From assembly GCF_029207565.1 (NCBI RefSeq), contig NZ_JANCMW010000004.1:1-64000 (forward strand): 64,000 nucleotides of DNA, written 5' to 3'. Source of the stretch: Marinobacter iranensis (GTDB lineage Bacteria; Pseudomonadota; Gammaproteobacteria; Pseudomonadales; Oleiphilaceae). A program made the position numbers and the translations under genes. The notes beneath the pieces are model-generated. The model was not told where the DNA came from. It did not search any database and worked only from the letters and a program-made list of their open reading frames with translations. Shown here piece by piece: positions 36,193 through 45,478 of this stretch; position 1 is the stretch's first letter; each line of letters starts with the position of its first letter.

Positions 36193-36842
36193 TGACTGGT
36201 TTCGATCTGTCAGGCCTAACGGCGTCGTTTGGGGGGGAGCGGGTCATTGGTCCGCTCTCCCTCAGAGTCCAGCAGGGGGAAAAAGTTGCCCTGGTTGGCA
36301 AAAGCGGAGCCGGAAAGTCGACCCTCATGCGCCTGATCCACGAGCAGGTTAACCGTGACGCCTCCCTTGTTCCCCAGGAGCTGGGCCTGGTAAACGCGTT
36401 GCCGGTGTTCCATAACGTATTCATGGGGCAACTGGACAGGCACCGTAGCTGGTACAACACCGTCACCCTCGTGCGGCCATTCTCCCGCGACCGGGATGGC
36501 GTGCGGGAACTGCTGAAAGCACTGGGTATGCCGGAAAAGCTATGGATACCCACTGCGTCCTTGTCTGGTGGACAGCGGCAGCGTGTGGCAATTGCCCGGG
36601 CCCTGTATCGCAATGCTCCACTGCTACTGGCCGATGAGCCTATTTCCGCCCTGGATGGGCCTATGGCGCATCAGGTAATGCAGTTGCTGAAAGAACACTT
36701 TTCAACCAGTGTGTTTGCGCTTCATGATGTTGACATGGCGCTCGCCTACTGCAACCGAATCGTCGGTATCCAGGATGGCCAGATAGCGCTTGACGAGCCC
36801 GCCGAGCGATTGGTGGCCTCAGACATCATGTCTCTTTACTAG
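36192..36842 (+). CDS. ABC transporter ATPase, PhnC-like
   Basis: A 216-residue ATP-binding subunit with Walker A GKSGAGKST (36-44), Q-loop VPQELGLV, signature LSGGQRQR, Walker B PLLLADEP and H-loop ALHDVD. It resembles PhnC but is short. Its ATG overlaps the stop codon of the binding-protein gene (TGATG), so it is translated with it. It powers import through the following permease. Confidence 0.88.
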   Translation: MTGFDLSGLTASFGGERVIGPLSLRVQQGEKVALVGKSGAGKSTLMRLIHEQVNRDASLVPQELGLVNALPVFHNVFMGQLDRHRSWYNTVTLVRPFSRDRDGVRELLKALGMPEKLWIPTASLSGGQRQRVAIARALYRNAPLLLADEPISALDGPMAHQVMQLLKEHFSTSVFALHDVDMALAYCNRIVGIQDGQIALDEPAERLVASDIMSLY

Positions 36843-36859
36843 CGAAGCCGACCCGTTTC

Positions 36860-38326
36860 ATGCTCCAGTCCCCGACGGTCCGAACCAGCCTAATTTTCCT
36901 CGCCATTGCGTTGGTAGCGCTGCTGTTTACCGATATTGCCATCACCGCCTCCAACCCCTGGCGGGATCTCGGTAATTTCTTCCTCGGTGTGGTAACACCC
37001 AACTTCTTCAGCAGCGAAGGCCTGATGACGGCTTTACTCCGAACGGTGGCCTTTGCGTTCGTTGGGGTCGCCCTGGGCAGCGTTTGCGGGTTTCTTTTGG
37101 CGTTGGTGTACCGTTGGCTGCCCGTAAGGATTATGTGTGCCTTTGTGCGAGCCATACACGAGTTGTTCTGGGCGCTGATTTTTTTGCAGTTTTTCGGGTT
37201 CCATCCACTGACGGGCGTGTTGGCGATTGCCATTCCCTACTCCGGCATCTTCGCCAAGGTCTATTCAGAAATCCTCGACGAAGCCGATCCCGAGCCGGGC
37301 CGGTTGCTGCCCCCTCGCACCGGTGTGATTGCCGCGTTTCTCTACACCCGCATACCGGATTGCTGGGTCCAGATGCGAACCTACACCGCTTACCGGCTTG
37401 AGTGCGGCCTTCGGTCCAGCGCCATTCTGGGCTTTGTCGGGCTACCTACCCTCGGGTTTTATCTGGAATCGGCGTTTTCCCAGGGCCACTACTCCGACGC
37501 TGGCGCCATGCTGATTCTTTTCTACGTCCTGATCGCGACCATGCCGCTCTGGGTCAGGCCCAAACTGTTACCCGTTTATCTCGTTGGCGCCCCGTTTTTC
37601 CTCGGCGAAGGGCTGCCCATCGTCTGGGGCAATGTTGCCCGCTTCTTCACCCAGGATATTGTGCCATCGCCCTTACGGGGTGAAGAGGGTTGGTCGGGCA
37701 TGGGCCCATGGCTAGGCGATATGCTCATCAATCAGGCCATGCCGGGCATCTGGAACACAGTGCTCCTCACCCAGGTTGCCCTGGTGGCGACCGGCATCAT
37801 TGCCCTGCTGGCCTTCCCGTTGATCTCCACCCATTTCGGCGGGCCGGTGCGCCGCACCTCCGGCCATGTGTTCCTTGTGATCATGCGCTCAACGCCGGAA
37901 TACATTCTGGCCTACATCCTGCTACAACTCTGGGGGCCTTCAATGCTACCCGCTGTGGTGGCATTGGCGCTGCACAATGGCGGCATTATTGGCCACCTTA
38001 TCGGCCGTCAATCCAGTACCATCCGCCTGAGAACAGACGCACCAACCGGCCTGGACCGGTACACCTATGAACTCGTCCCCAGGGTATACCGCTCATTTCT
38101 GGCTTTCCTGTTTTACCGCTGGGAAATCATCATGCGGGAAACCGCCATCCTGGGTATCCTGGGTATCTACACACTGGGCTTTTACGTCGACAGTGCCATC
38201 CAGAACATCCAGTTCGACCGTGCCATGGTGCTGATTCTGATCACCGCATCCCTGAATATCGGTGTTGATATCCTGGGCCGCTATATCCGCAGGAAGCTCG
38301 CCCTGCAGACCATGCCTACCTGCTAG
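36860..38326 (+). CDS. ABC transporter permease, tandem PhnE-like
   Basis: A 488-residue membrane protein that contains two PhnE-like permease halves in one chain: each ends with a conserved coupling loop and a final G-x-LG-x-Y segment (SSAILGFVGLPTLGFYLES in the first half, ETAILGILGIYTLGFYVDS in the second). A fused pair would provide both transmembrane halves of the importer. It lies 17 bp after the ATPase gene. Usual PhnE is half this length. Confidence 0.85.
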   Translation: MLQSPTVRTSLIFLAIALVALLFTDIAITASNPWRDLGNFFLGVVTPNFFSSEGLMTALLRTVAFAFVGVALGSVCGFLLALVYRWLPVRIMCAFVRAIHELFWALIFLQFFGFHPLTGVLAIAIPYSGIFAKVYSEILDEADPEPGRLLPPRTGVIAAFLYTRIPDCWVQMRTYTAYRLECGLRSSAILGFVGLPTLGFYLESAFSQGHYSDAGAMLILFYVLIATMPLWVRPKLLPVYLVGAPFFLGEGLPIVWGNVARFFTQDIVPSPLRGEEGWSGMGPWLGDMLINQAMPGIWNTVLLTQVALVATGIIALLAFPLISTHFGGPVRRTSGHVFLVIMRSTPEYILAYILLQLWGPSMLPAVVALALHNGGIIGHLIGRQSSTIRLRTDAPTGLDRYTYELVPRVYRSFLAFLFYRWEIIMRETAILGILGIYTLGFYVDSAIQNIQFDRAMVLILITASLNIGVDILGRYIRRKLALQTMPTC

Positions 38327-38358
38327 CTGACTACCCCGTCACAGTTCCGCAGATTCAC

Positions 38359-38376
38359 ACCCGGTTTGGCCCGGGT
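38359..38376 (+). terminator. Stem-loop after the selenium-type ABC operon
   Basis: ACCCGG (38359-38364) and CCGGGT (38371-38376) form a six-base stem with a six-base loop, 32 bp after the permease stop. A short pyrimidine run follows (TCCCTT). Likely a modest terminator. Confidence 0.4.
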
Positions 38377-38447
38377 TCCCTTAGTGCTCAGATATACACT
38401 TGGTTACAATCCGATAACGGATGTAACAAACACCAGAGCAATGCGGA

Positions 38448-38930
38448 ATGCTTATGATGAACAGCCTTGGAAATGCGTCACCTCCGCAGCCTGTCCAGAA
38501 ACGTCCAGTTTCCGAGCGCCAGCCACCCCAACAGGGGCGCTCAGACAAGTGCGGGCTGATCACCCAGTTGCATATTCTGATCAGCCTCCAGGTGAGAGAC
38601 TGCCGGGAACAGGGGCTGGAGATCGAGACCGCTCCACAGGCTGTAAGGGAATACGCGGTTGCCTGGTTATATGGTGCGGCCTGCGCCCTGTGTGATAAGC
38701 CGCAGCGCCATTCCGGCGCACTGATCAACCTCGTCAGTCAGTTGGCCAGTCGTAAAACCGGCATCCGGCAACCGGAGGCTGTCCAGGCGCTTTCAACGCT
38801 CACGGGTAACGCCACCCTGCTGGCCTGTTTCAGGAACGGTGTGAGTGGTGCGGAGCACTGGAGCGGGCATCGGTATGTTCCGCAGGAGAACAGCCTTTAC
38901 GTGGCTGTCACCTCGAACGCGTTTATCTGA
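38448..38930 (+). CDS. Hypothetical protein
   Basis: I do not recognise this 160-residue protein. It has a disordered Pro/Gln-rich N terminus (about 1-35), then a mostly helical region with Cys residues at about 35, 51, 79 and 82 (the last in ACALCDKPQRHSG) and 126. No signal peptide or membrane segment is seen. The true start could be ATG 38448, 38454 or 38457; none has a good ribosome-binding site. It stands between the selenium-type ABC operon and a convergent hypothetical gene. Confidence 0.5.
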   Translation: MLMMNSLGNASPPQPVQKRPVSERQPPQQGRSDKCGLITQLHILISLQVRDCREQGLEIETAPQAVREYAVAWLYGAACALCDKPQRHSGALINLVSQLASRKTGIRQPEAVQALSTLTGNATLLACFRNGVSGAEHWSGHRYVPQENSLYVAVTSNAFI

Positions 38931-38958
38931 CCGAAATTGTAAGAAGGACTGAGCCCGT

Positions 38959-39276
38959 TCAGTTACGGGCTGCGGGGCGTGTAGCGGTGTCTTCCAGTGC
39001 CCAATCGGTCCCCAGGTACTCGGCATCTACGGTTTCCGGACTGTCTGCCGGGGCACCGGTTATCGCGGGCCGGGAAAAGCTGCCATCCTCCTGGCGCTCC
39101 ATGCTCTCTACGTCCACGGAACGCACGACGTAGCTGGCTCCTTTACTCGTCACCTTTGTGCGATGGCTGAGCCCGAAGATGAAGCGGCAATAATCGAGTT
39201 TGAGCTGAAGCAGGTCCTGTTCCGCCTTCTGGATTTTCCTCAGCAGGACTTTCTGAACGCTATCGCCATAATCCAT
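38959..39276 (-). CDS. Hypothetical small protein
   Basis: A 105-residue protein from the ATG at 39276, preceded by AGGGA. The N-terminal third is a Lys/Leu-rich helix (VQKVLLRKIQKAEQDLLQLK) that could form a coiled coil; the rest is polar and probably disordered, ending in ALEDTATRPAARN. No family recognised. It follows another hypothetical gene on the same strand. Confidence 0.5.
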   Translation of the reverse strand: MDYGDSVQKVLLRKIQKAEQDLLQLKLDYCRFIFGLSHRTKVTSKGASYVVRSVDVESMERQEDGSFSRPAITGAPADSPETVDAEYLGTDWALEDTATRPAARN

Positions 39277-39345
39277 ATGCGCTTCCCTGGACGATTGTTG
39301 TGATTCCGTGATTTTACACAATCCTGACACACTGTCATCCTGTCG

Positions 39346-39834
39346 TCAGGCGCGGCCCTCGGCAATAAAGGTCAGTTTTACAGGCATCGCGGTTTCCTGG
39401 TCCATGCCGGCCTGCAGGTCAACTCTCCAGGTCATTTTGGGGTCCGTGGTGCAGAAAGGCGCCGTAAACCGCGCCTCCCATAACTGGCCTCCATCATCCG
39501 GCGCCAGCCCGGCCCTGGCCATGGGAACCGGGTACTCGCCCAGGTACATGGACTCACCGCGCAACACAGCCAGCAAACGGGGCTGGCTGCTGTCTGTCTT
39601 TATCGTCAGGTGATACTCCGTGCCCTGCCCCTGAACGCCCTCTTTTTTCAGCTGTGCCTGCCAGTTCCTGCCCTGTTGTTCCCAACTGCACGTATCATTG
39701 AGCAGGTCGCATAGCACCTCACCCTGATCGGCCGGGGCGCGGTCTTCAGACATCAGCCAGCGCGGGCCGAATATACCCAGCGCGATCACACCAATGATGG
39801 CCAACACAGCAACAAGCGCTCTCAACACATCCAA
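39346..39834 (-). CDS. Membrane-anchored hypothetical protein
   Basis: A 162-residue protein with one N-terminal membrane helix (about 3-27) and no clear cleavage site, followed by an extracytoplasmic beta-rich domain with three Cys, two close together (CDLLNDTCSWEQ) and one near the C terminus (FCTTDPKM), so a disulfide is possible. The gene starts 117 bp before the divergent YadG-like gene. No known function. Confidence 0.55.
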   Translation of the reverse strand: MDVLRALVAVLAIIGVIALGIFGPRWLMSEDRAPADQGEVLCDLLNDTCSWEQQGRNWQAQLKKEGVQGQGTEYHLTIKTDSSQPRLLAVLRGESMYLGEYPVPMARAGLAPDDGGQLWEARFTAPFCTTDPKMTWRVDLQAGMDQETAMPVKLTFIAEGRA

Positions 39835-39950
39835 CCCTCCACGGTTAAGCGGGCATTATGGGGATAATCGCTGACAAGGCAAAGCTTTCTAAATCATCAC
39901 CGGTCATGAGAAAATACCGCGCTTTGATCCACCACCAACAGGACAAGCCA

Positions 39951-40871
39951 GTGCAACCGGATATCTCCGTCAAGCACCTCAACAAAGTCTACGCGGATGG
40001 TTTCAGGGCCCTCAACGACATCAACCTCGACATCAAGCCTGGCGAGATCTTCGCCCTGCTGGGGCCGAACGGCGCCGGCAAGACCACGTTGATCAGCATC
40101 ATCTGTGGCATTGTGAACCTATCGGAAGGCGAAGTGAAAGCGGCCGGCTACGACATCGTCAAGGATTACCGCAAGGCCCGCGAAAGCATCGGCCTGGTTC
40201 CCCAGGAGCTCAATACCGACGCCTTCGAGACCGTCTGGGACGCCGTCTCGTTCAGCCGGGGCCTGTTCGGCAAACCACCCGCGCCGGACCACATCGAAAA
40301 AGTGCTGAAAGACCTGTCGCTGTGGGACAAACGCAACAACCGCATCATGTCCCTGTCGGGGGGCATGAAACGCCGTGTGATGATTGCCAAGGCACTGTCC
40401 CACGAACCTCGCATCCTGTTCCTGGACGAGCCCACGGCCGGTGTGGACGTCGAGTTGCGCCGGGACATGTGGGAAATGGTGCGCAAGCTGCGGGAAAACG
40501 GTGTCACCATCATCCTCACCACCCACTACATCGAGGAAGCGGAGGAAATGGCCGACCGCATCGGGGTTATCCGCCACGGCGAGATCATCCTGGTCGAGGA
40601 CAAATCCCGGCTGATGAGCAAACTGGGCAAGAAGGAACTTCGCCTGCACCTGCAGAACCCACTGGAAAAAATACCGGGAGAACTCATCCTGGAGCCCCTG
40701 GAGTTGTCGGATGATGGTTACGAGCTGGTCTACACCTTCGACTCCCAACAGGAACAGGCAGGCGTGGCACGGCTGCTGCGAACCCTGGGCGACCTGGGCA
40801 TCGAATACCGGGATCTTCAGACCAGGGAAAGTTCCCTGGAAGAGATTTTTGTTGGCCTGGTGCATGAATAA
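39951..40871 (+). CDS. yadG: ABC-2 type transporter ATPase (YadG-like)
   Basis: A 306-residue ATPase from a GTG at 39951, chosen because AGGACAAG precedes it and it gives the length of E. coli YadG (308); upstream ATGs at 39858 and 39906 would add up to 31 poorly conserved residues. Walker A is GPNGAGKTT, the Q-loop [14 protein letters not shown], the signature LSGGMKRR, and Walker B ILFLDEP. The C-terminal extension (about 215-306) ends [14 protein letters not shown] as in YadG. It works with the permease 28 bp downstream; the exported substrate is unknown. Confidence 0.85.
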   Translation: MQPDISVKHLNKVYADGFRALNDINLDIKPGEIFALLGPNGAGKTTLISIICGIVNLSEGEVKAAGYDIVKDYRKARESIGLVPQELNTDAFETVWDAVSFSRGLFGKPPAPDHIEKVLKDLSLWDKRNNRIMSLSGGMKRRVMIAKALSHEPRILFLDEPTAGVDVELRRDMWEMVRKLRENGVTIILTTHYIEEAEEMADRIGVIRHGEIILVEDKSRLMSKLGKKELRLHLQNPLEKIPGELILEPLELSDDGYELVYTFDSQQEQAGVARLLRTLGDLGIEYRDLQTRESSLEEIFVGLVHE

Positions 40872-40898
40872 AACCAACCGGTATGCGGGAGTAACGCA

Positions 40899-41659
<761 letters not shown>

Positions 41660-41660
<1 letters not shown>

Positions 41661-42163
41661 TGCAGCATCGGATACCGGGGCGCAGCCTCAGGGCGTTTTT
41701 GCCTGTGATGGCCCTGCTGTTCTCCGGGTGCCTGGCCGCGCTTCCCGATAACGAGTCGTTGCCAGTGAAGCAGGCCTGCCTGATATCCGGGGAGCAGGCG
41801 GTTCCCATCACCGTCGAAATTGCCAGGACTTCGGCAGAGAGGAGCCGGGGGCTGATGGACAGGGTAAGGCTGGCTCCGCACTCAGGAATGCTGTTTGTCT
41901 ACAATGACCAGCGCCGGGCGGATCACGGCTTCTGGATGTACCGCACACTGATTCCGCTGGACATCGCCTACCTGGATCGCGACGGCATCATCGGTGCGAT
42001 TCGCCATATGGTTCCCTGCCCGTCAGACCAGGGCCGGGACTGCCCCACCTATCAGGCGGGCGTCCCTTTTCGCCAGGCACTTGAGATGAACCTGGGCTAT
42101 TTCGAAAGCCAGGGCATTGGCGTGGGAGATCGGCTTTCGCTGGAAGCGACTGACTGCCGTTAG
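41660..42163 (+). CDS. DUF192-domain lipoprotein
   Basis: A 167-residue protein with a lipobox LFSGC (Cys24), then a DUF192 domain: the block RSRGLMDRVRLAPHSGMLFVYND and the following HGFWMYRTLIPLDIAYLD are its hallmarks. It is predicted to be anchored to a membrane facing the periplasm. The start overlaps the stop of the ABC permease gene. DUF192 proteins are widespread and of unknown function; some are linked to cell-envelope or surface-polymer processes. Confidence 0.82.
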
Positions 42164-42174
42164 TCAAGTCCTCC

Positions 42175-42969
42175 CTACTCGTCTTTCCATTCCGGTTTGC
42201 GTTTGTCCATGAAGGCACAGATGCCCTCCTGGGCGTCCACCGCCTGCAGGTTCTTCGCCATCACTTCCGAGGTAAAACCATAGGCTTCGGCCAGCCCCAT
42301 TTCCAGTTGCTGGTAAAACGCCTCTTTACCGATCTGGAGGGTACGCCCGGACTTGCCCGCAATGGTGGCAGCCAGACGATACACGGTTTCATCCAGCACC
42401 TGCTCATCCACCACCCGGTTCACCAGCCCGATCTGCTCTGCTTTCAGCGCGTTGACCATCTCACCCGTCAGCAGCATTTCCATGGCGTGCTTGCGGGACA
42501 CATTCCGGGACAGCGCCACCATGGGCGTGGAACAGAACAGCCCAATATTCACCCCCGGCGTGGCAAAACGCGCGGTATCGGCTGCAACCGCCAGGTCGCA
42601 ACTGGCCACCAGTTGGCACCCTGCGGCCGTAGCGACACCAGCCACGCGGGCAATCACCGGTTTCGGCAGGTTTACAATCTGCTGCATCACCTTACTGCAC
42701 AGGTTGAACAGCTTTAGCTGGAATTCGTGGCTGTCCAGCTGGTCGCGGATCTCCCGCAGGTCATGCCCGGCGCAGAACACCTGCCCGGCCGATGCAATGA
42801 CCACCACCCGGGTGCTCACATCACCCGAGACCGATTCGAGCTCTTCGGACAGTGCCGTCAGCATAGCCATGGACAGGCTGTTGCGGCGTTCCGGCTGGTT
42901 CAGCGTGAGCGTGGTGATTCCATTTTCAGTGTATTTTTTTACCAACGCTTCGGTTTGCTCGGTCATCAT
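42175..42969 (-). CDS. Enoyl-CoA hydratase-like protein lacking both catalytic glutamates
   Basis: A 264-residue crotonase-fold protein most like ECHDC3-type sequences. The oxyanion-hole segment FCAGHDLREI and VAGVATAAGCQLVASCDLAVA are clear. However, the two glutamates of true hydratases appear replaced: Gln in GCQLV where GCELA is usual, and Gly in TPGVNIGLF where PEVNLG is usual. Another crotonase reaction, or a non-catalytic role, is more likely than hydration. It converges on the DUF192 gene with an 11-bp gap. Confidence 0.8.
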   Translation of the reverse strand: MMTEQTEALVKKYTENGITTLTLNQPERRNSLSMAMLTALSEELESVSGDVSTRVVVIASAGQVFCAGHDLREIRDQLDSHEFQLKLFNLCSKVMQQIVNLPKPVIARVAGVATAAGCQLVASCDLAVAADTARFATPGVNIGLFCSTPMVALSRNVSRKHAMEMLLTGEMVNALKAEQIGLVNRVVDEQVLDETVYRLAATIAGKSGRTLQIGKEAFYQQLEMGLAEAYGFTSEVMAKNLQAVDAQEGICAFMDKRKPEWKDE

Positions 42970-43006
42970 ACCCCCTGTTCCGTTTTCCTGTTGTATCCTT
43001 TATCCC

Positions 43007-44473
43007 ATGAGAGATGCAAAGAAACAACGCCGTAAACTGAAACAGCAACTCGCCGAAGCCACTTCCTACGAACAGTGGCTGGCCATCGCCACGCACCTGG
43101 ACGAACTGGAAGGCATGCTCGCCTGGCGGGAAGAGGAAGGCTGTGAACTGCTGCATGAAGCGCTGATTCGCGAGCATATCGACGCCATGGTGCGCTGCCG
43201 TGAAAACGGCGATACCCGTGGCCTCACCCGCGTTCTTCAGGAAAGCCTCTACCGCCACCTGGGTGAGATCGCCAACCCGGACCTCTACGCCATCGCCTGG
43301 ACCGGCACCAAGTATCTGGTGTCTGAATTCCTTGATGAAGTGGAACGCTCGATGTACTTCATCTGCGACAACCGCATGCCGGGTGTGACCAACCAGCAGA
43401 AACTGCGGCTGTTTCAGGACGCAGAGAGGGTTTATGGCCGCCCCGCTCTGATGCTCAGCGGTGGCGCCGCTTTCGGGATCTATCACATTGGCGTTACCCG
43501 TGCCCTCTGGCAGCAGGGGCTGCTTCCGGACGTGATCGCCGGCTCCAGCATGGGTGCCATTGTGGCAGGCGCCATCTGCACCCGGAGCAATCCAGAGCTG
43601 GAACGCTTCTTCTATGAGCCCGGCGAGGTCCACCTGGACGCTTTTCGCTGGCTCGAACCCGGCCGAATCTGGCGTAAGCGCCACGCCATGGACCAATCCC
43701 AGCTTCTCCATCACATCCATAGCAATATCGGCAGCATCAGTTTCCGTGAGGCAGCAGAACATAGCGGGCGTACCCTCAATATTTCAGTATCGCCCACCAG
43801 GACCCGCCAGAAACCCAGGCTACTGAACAACCTGGCGTCGCCCGAAGTACTGGTGGACTCTGCCATCCTGGCCTCCTGTGCGGTGCCGGGGATCTACCCA
43901 CCAGTCACACTCCAGGCCCGGGACGGCGCCAAAGGCAAAGCTGGCTCGAAGCCCTATATGCCCACCGAGCGCTGGATCGACGGCAGTGTGCACGGGGACC
44001 TGCCATTGATGCGCATGGCGCGGCTGCACAACGTCAACCGCACCATTGTCAGCCAGGCCAACCCCCATGTGTTGCCGTTTATCAGCTATCACCACCAACG
44101 CGGCCCCGCCGCATCGGCAAAACAGGCCGCCACTTCGCTGATGCACGCCCAGGTAGCCACCACCCTGAACCTGACCCGTAACAGCTGGTCGTCAACCATC
44201 CTGCGGCCATTGCTGGAACAGGCCCATGCCATGGCCACACAGACCTACCTGGGGGATATCAACATACAATTCCCGTTCCGGCCGTTGTTGTATCGCAAAT
44301 TACTCACCAACCCCGGCCAGGAGGAGCTGGAAATGTTCATCCGCCTGGGTGAGCAGGCCACCTGGCCGCGACTGGCCATGATCCGGGACCAGACCCGAAT
44401 CAGCCGTACCTTTACCAACTGCATCGCGCGGCTTCAGCAGGCCTGCGCCGCCAACGACAACGCCCCGGAGTAG
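43007..44473 (+). CDS. Patatin-like phospholipase with DUF3336
   Basis: A 488-residue protein: an N-terminal DUF3336-like helical part (about 1-140), then a patatin domain with the GGAAFGIYHIG oxyanion loop, the GSSMG nucleophile elbow (Ser181) and the catalytic Asp325 in DGSVHGD. Eukaryotic relatives with DUF3336 are triacylglycerol lipases (Tgl3/4/5). The reading frame stays open far upstream (to 42353), but that part is antisense to the crotonase gene; the start at 43007 (MRDAKKQRRK) fits the family, although no good ribosome-binding site is seen. Confidence 0.87.
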   Translation: MRDAKKQRRKLKQQLAEATSYEQWLAIATHLDELEGMLAWREEEGCELLHEALIREHIDAMVRCRENGDTRGLTRVLQESLYRHLGEIANPDLYAIAWTGTKYLVSEFLDEVERSMYFICDNRMPGVTNQQKLRLFQDAERVYGRPALMLSGGAAFGIYHIGVTRALWQQGLLPDVIAGSSMGAIVAGAICTRSNPELERFFYEPGEVHLDAFRWLEPGRIWRKRHAMDQSQLLHHIHSNIGSISFREAAEHSGRTLNISVSPTRTRQKPRLLNNLASPEVLVDSAILASCAVPGIYPPVTLQARDGAKGKAGSKPYMPTERWIDGSVHGDLPLMRMARLHNVNRTIVSQANPHVLPFISYHHQRGPAASAKQAATSLMHAQVATTLNLTRNSWSSTILRPLLEQAHAMATQTYLGDINIQFPFRPLLYRKLLTNPGQEELEMFIRLGEQATWPRLAMIRDQTRISRTFTNCIARLQQACAANDNAPE

Positions 44474-44477
44474 CTCC

Positions 44478-45350
44478 TTGCAGACAACGCGGATAAAAGG
44501 CCTGACCATTGCCGCCCTGGGCGTGCTGTTTATCGTTCCAGACGCACTGCTTATCAAGATTACCTCGGTGAACCCCGTGGTCTTCCTGTTCTGGCGTGGT
44601 TTGCTGCTGGCCGCCAGCTTCCTGGTGATAGGCTCGCTGAGATACCGTTCCCGCCTGGGCCCGGAAATCAGGCGCTGCGGCTGGAAAGGGGCGTTTTGCG
44701 CCGTTGCATTCGGGTTCAGTCAGCTCGGCTTCGTGATGGGCATGAAGAACACCGCCGCCGGTAATGTGCTGGTGATCCTCAATACGTCACCGGTCATCGC
44801 CGCGCTCATCGCCTGGCTGGTCTGGAAGGAAGCCCTGCCCTGGCGAACCTGGATTGTCATCCTCGTGTGCGTGGCGGGCGCCACCCTGATGGCCATGGGG
44901 GAATGGGGCCGCGGCGACCCGCTGGGGCTGATCATGGCCGGTGTTGCAGCAACGGCCCTGGCCCTGAACCTCAACATGGCACGCTCGAAACCCGACAGTG
45001 ACATGAGTGTTGTGCTGATGTTCGGCTCGCTGGCCGTCGCCGGCGTGGCCGCCCTGGCCGGTGGCGCGGTATGGCTCTCGCCACGGGACGGCTTCTTCAT
45101 CGCTCTGCTGTGCCTGTTTTTCCTTCCGATAGCCTGCGTCCTCATCCAGATTGGCCCACGCTATATTCCGGCGGCGGAAGTCAGCCTGATGCTGCTACTG
45201 GAGACTGTGCTGGGCTCGTTTCTGGTGTGGCTGTTTCTGGGAGAGGTGCCCACAACGCTCAGCCTGATCGGGGGAGCGATTGTCTTCTCTGCATTGTTGG
45301 TTCACGGCTGGGTTGAGGTAAAACGCTATCGGCAAACCCGAGCGGCCTGA
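44478..45350 (+). CDS. EamA/DMT-family permease
   Basis: A 290-residue membrane protein with about ten helices in two EamA repeats. It starts with TTG at 44478, supported by GGAG six bases before and lying four bases after the patatin gene stop. AAGNVLVILNTSPVIAALIAWLVWKEALPWR and EVSLMLLLETVLGSFLVWLFLGEVPT are the repeat ends typical of the family. These proteins export or import small metabolites; the substrate is not known. Confidence 0.85.
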   Translation: MQTTRIKGLTIAALGVLFIVPDALLIKITSVNPVVFLFWRGLLLAASFLVIGSLRYRSRLGPEIRRCGWKGAFCAVAFGFSQLGFVMGMKNTAAGNVLVILNTSPVIAALIAWLVWKEALPWRTWIVILVCVAGATLMAMGEWGRGDPLGLIMAGVAATALALNLNMARSKPDSDMSVVLMFGSLAVAGVAALAGGAVWLSPRDGFFIALLCLFFLPIACVLIQIGPRYIPAAEVSLMLLLETVLGSFLVWLFLGEVPTTLSLIGGAIVFSALLVHGWVEVKRYRQTRAA

Positions 45351-45478
45351 CGCATCCGTTGATGTACGGACAATCCCGCCCGATTTGTAAGCCACCCAAG
45401 ACTTGAGGCGGCAAAAACTGGATAATGGCAGCCGGCTTTTCATAGCCCGCTCAATTCTGCAAACGCGGTACCCTGTTC

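Noticed and set aside
42353..43006. A 218-codon N-terminal extension of the patatin gene
   Set aside because: It is antisense to the crotonase-like gene along its whole length and has low-complexity Ser/Thr-rich composition; the DUF3336 domain starts at 43007.
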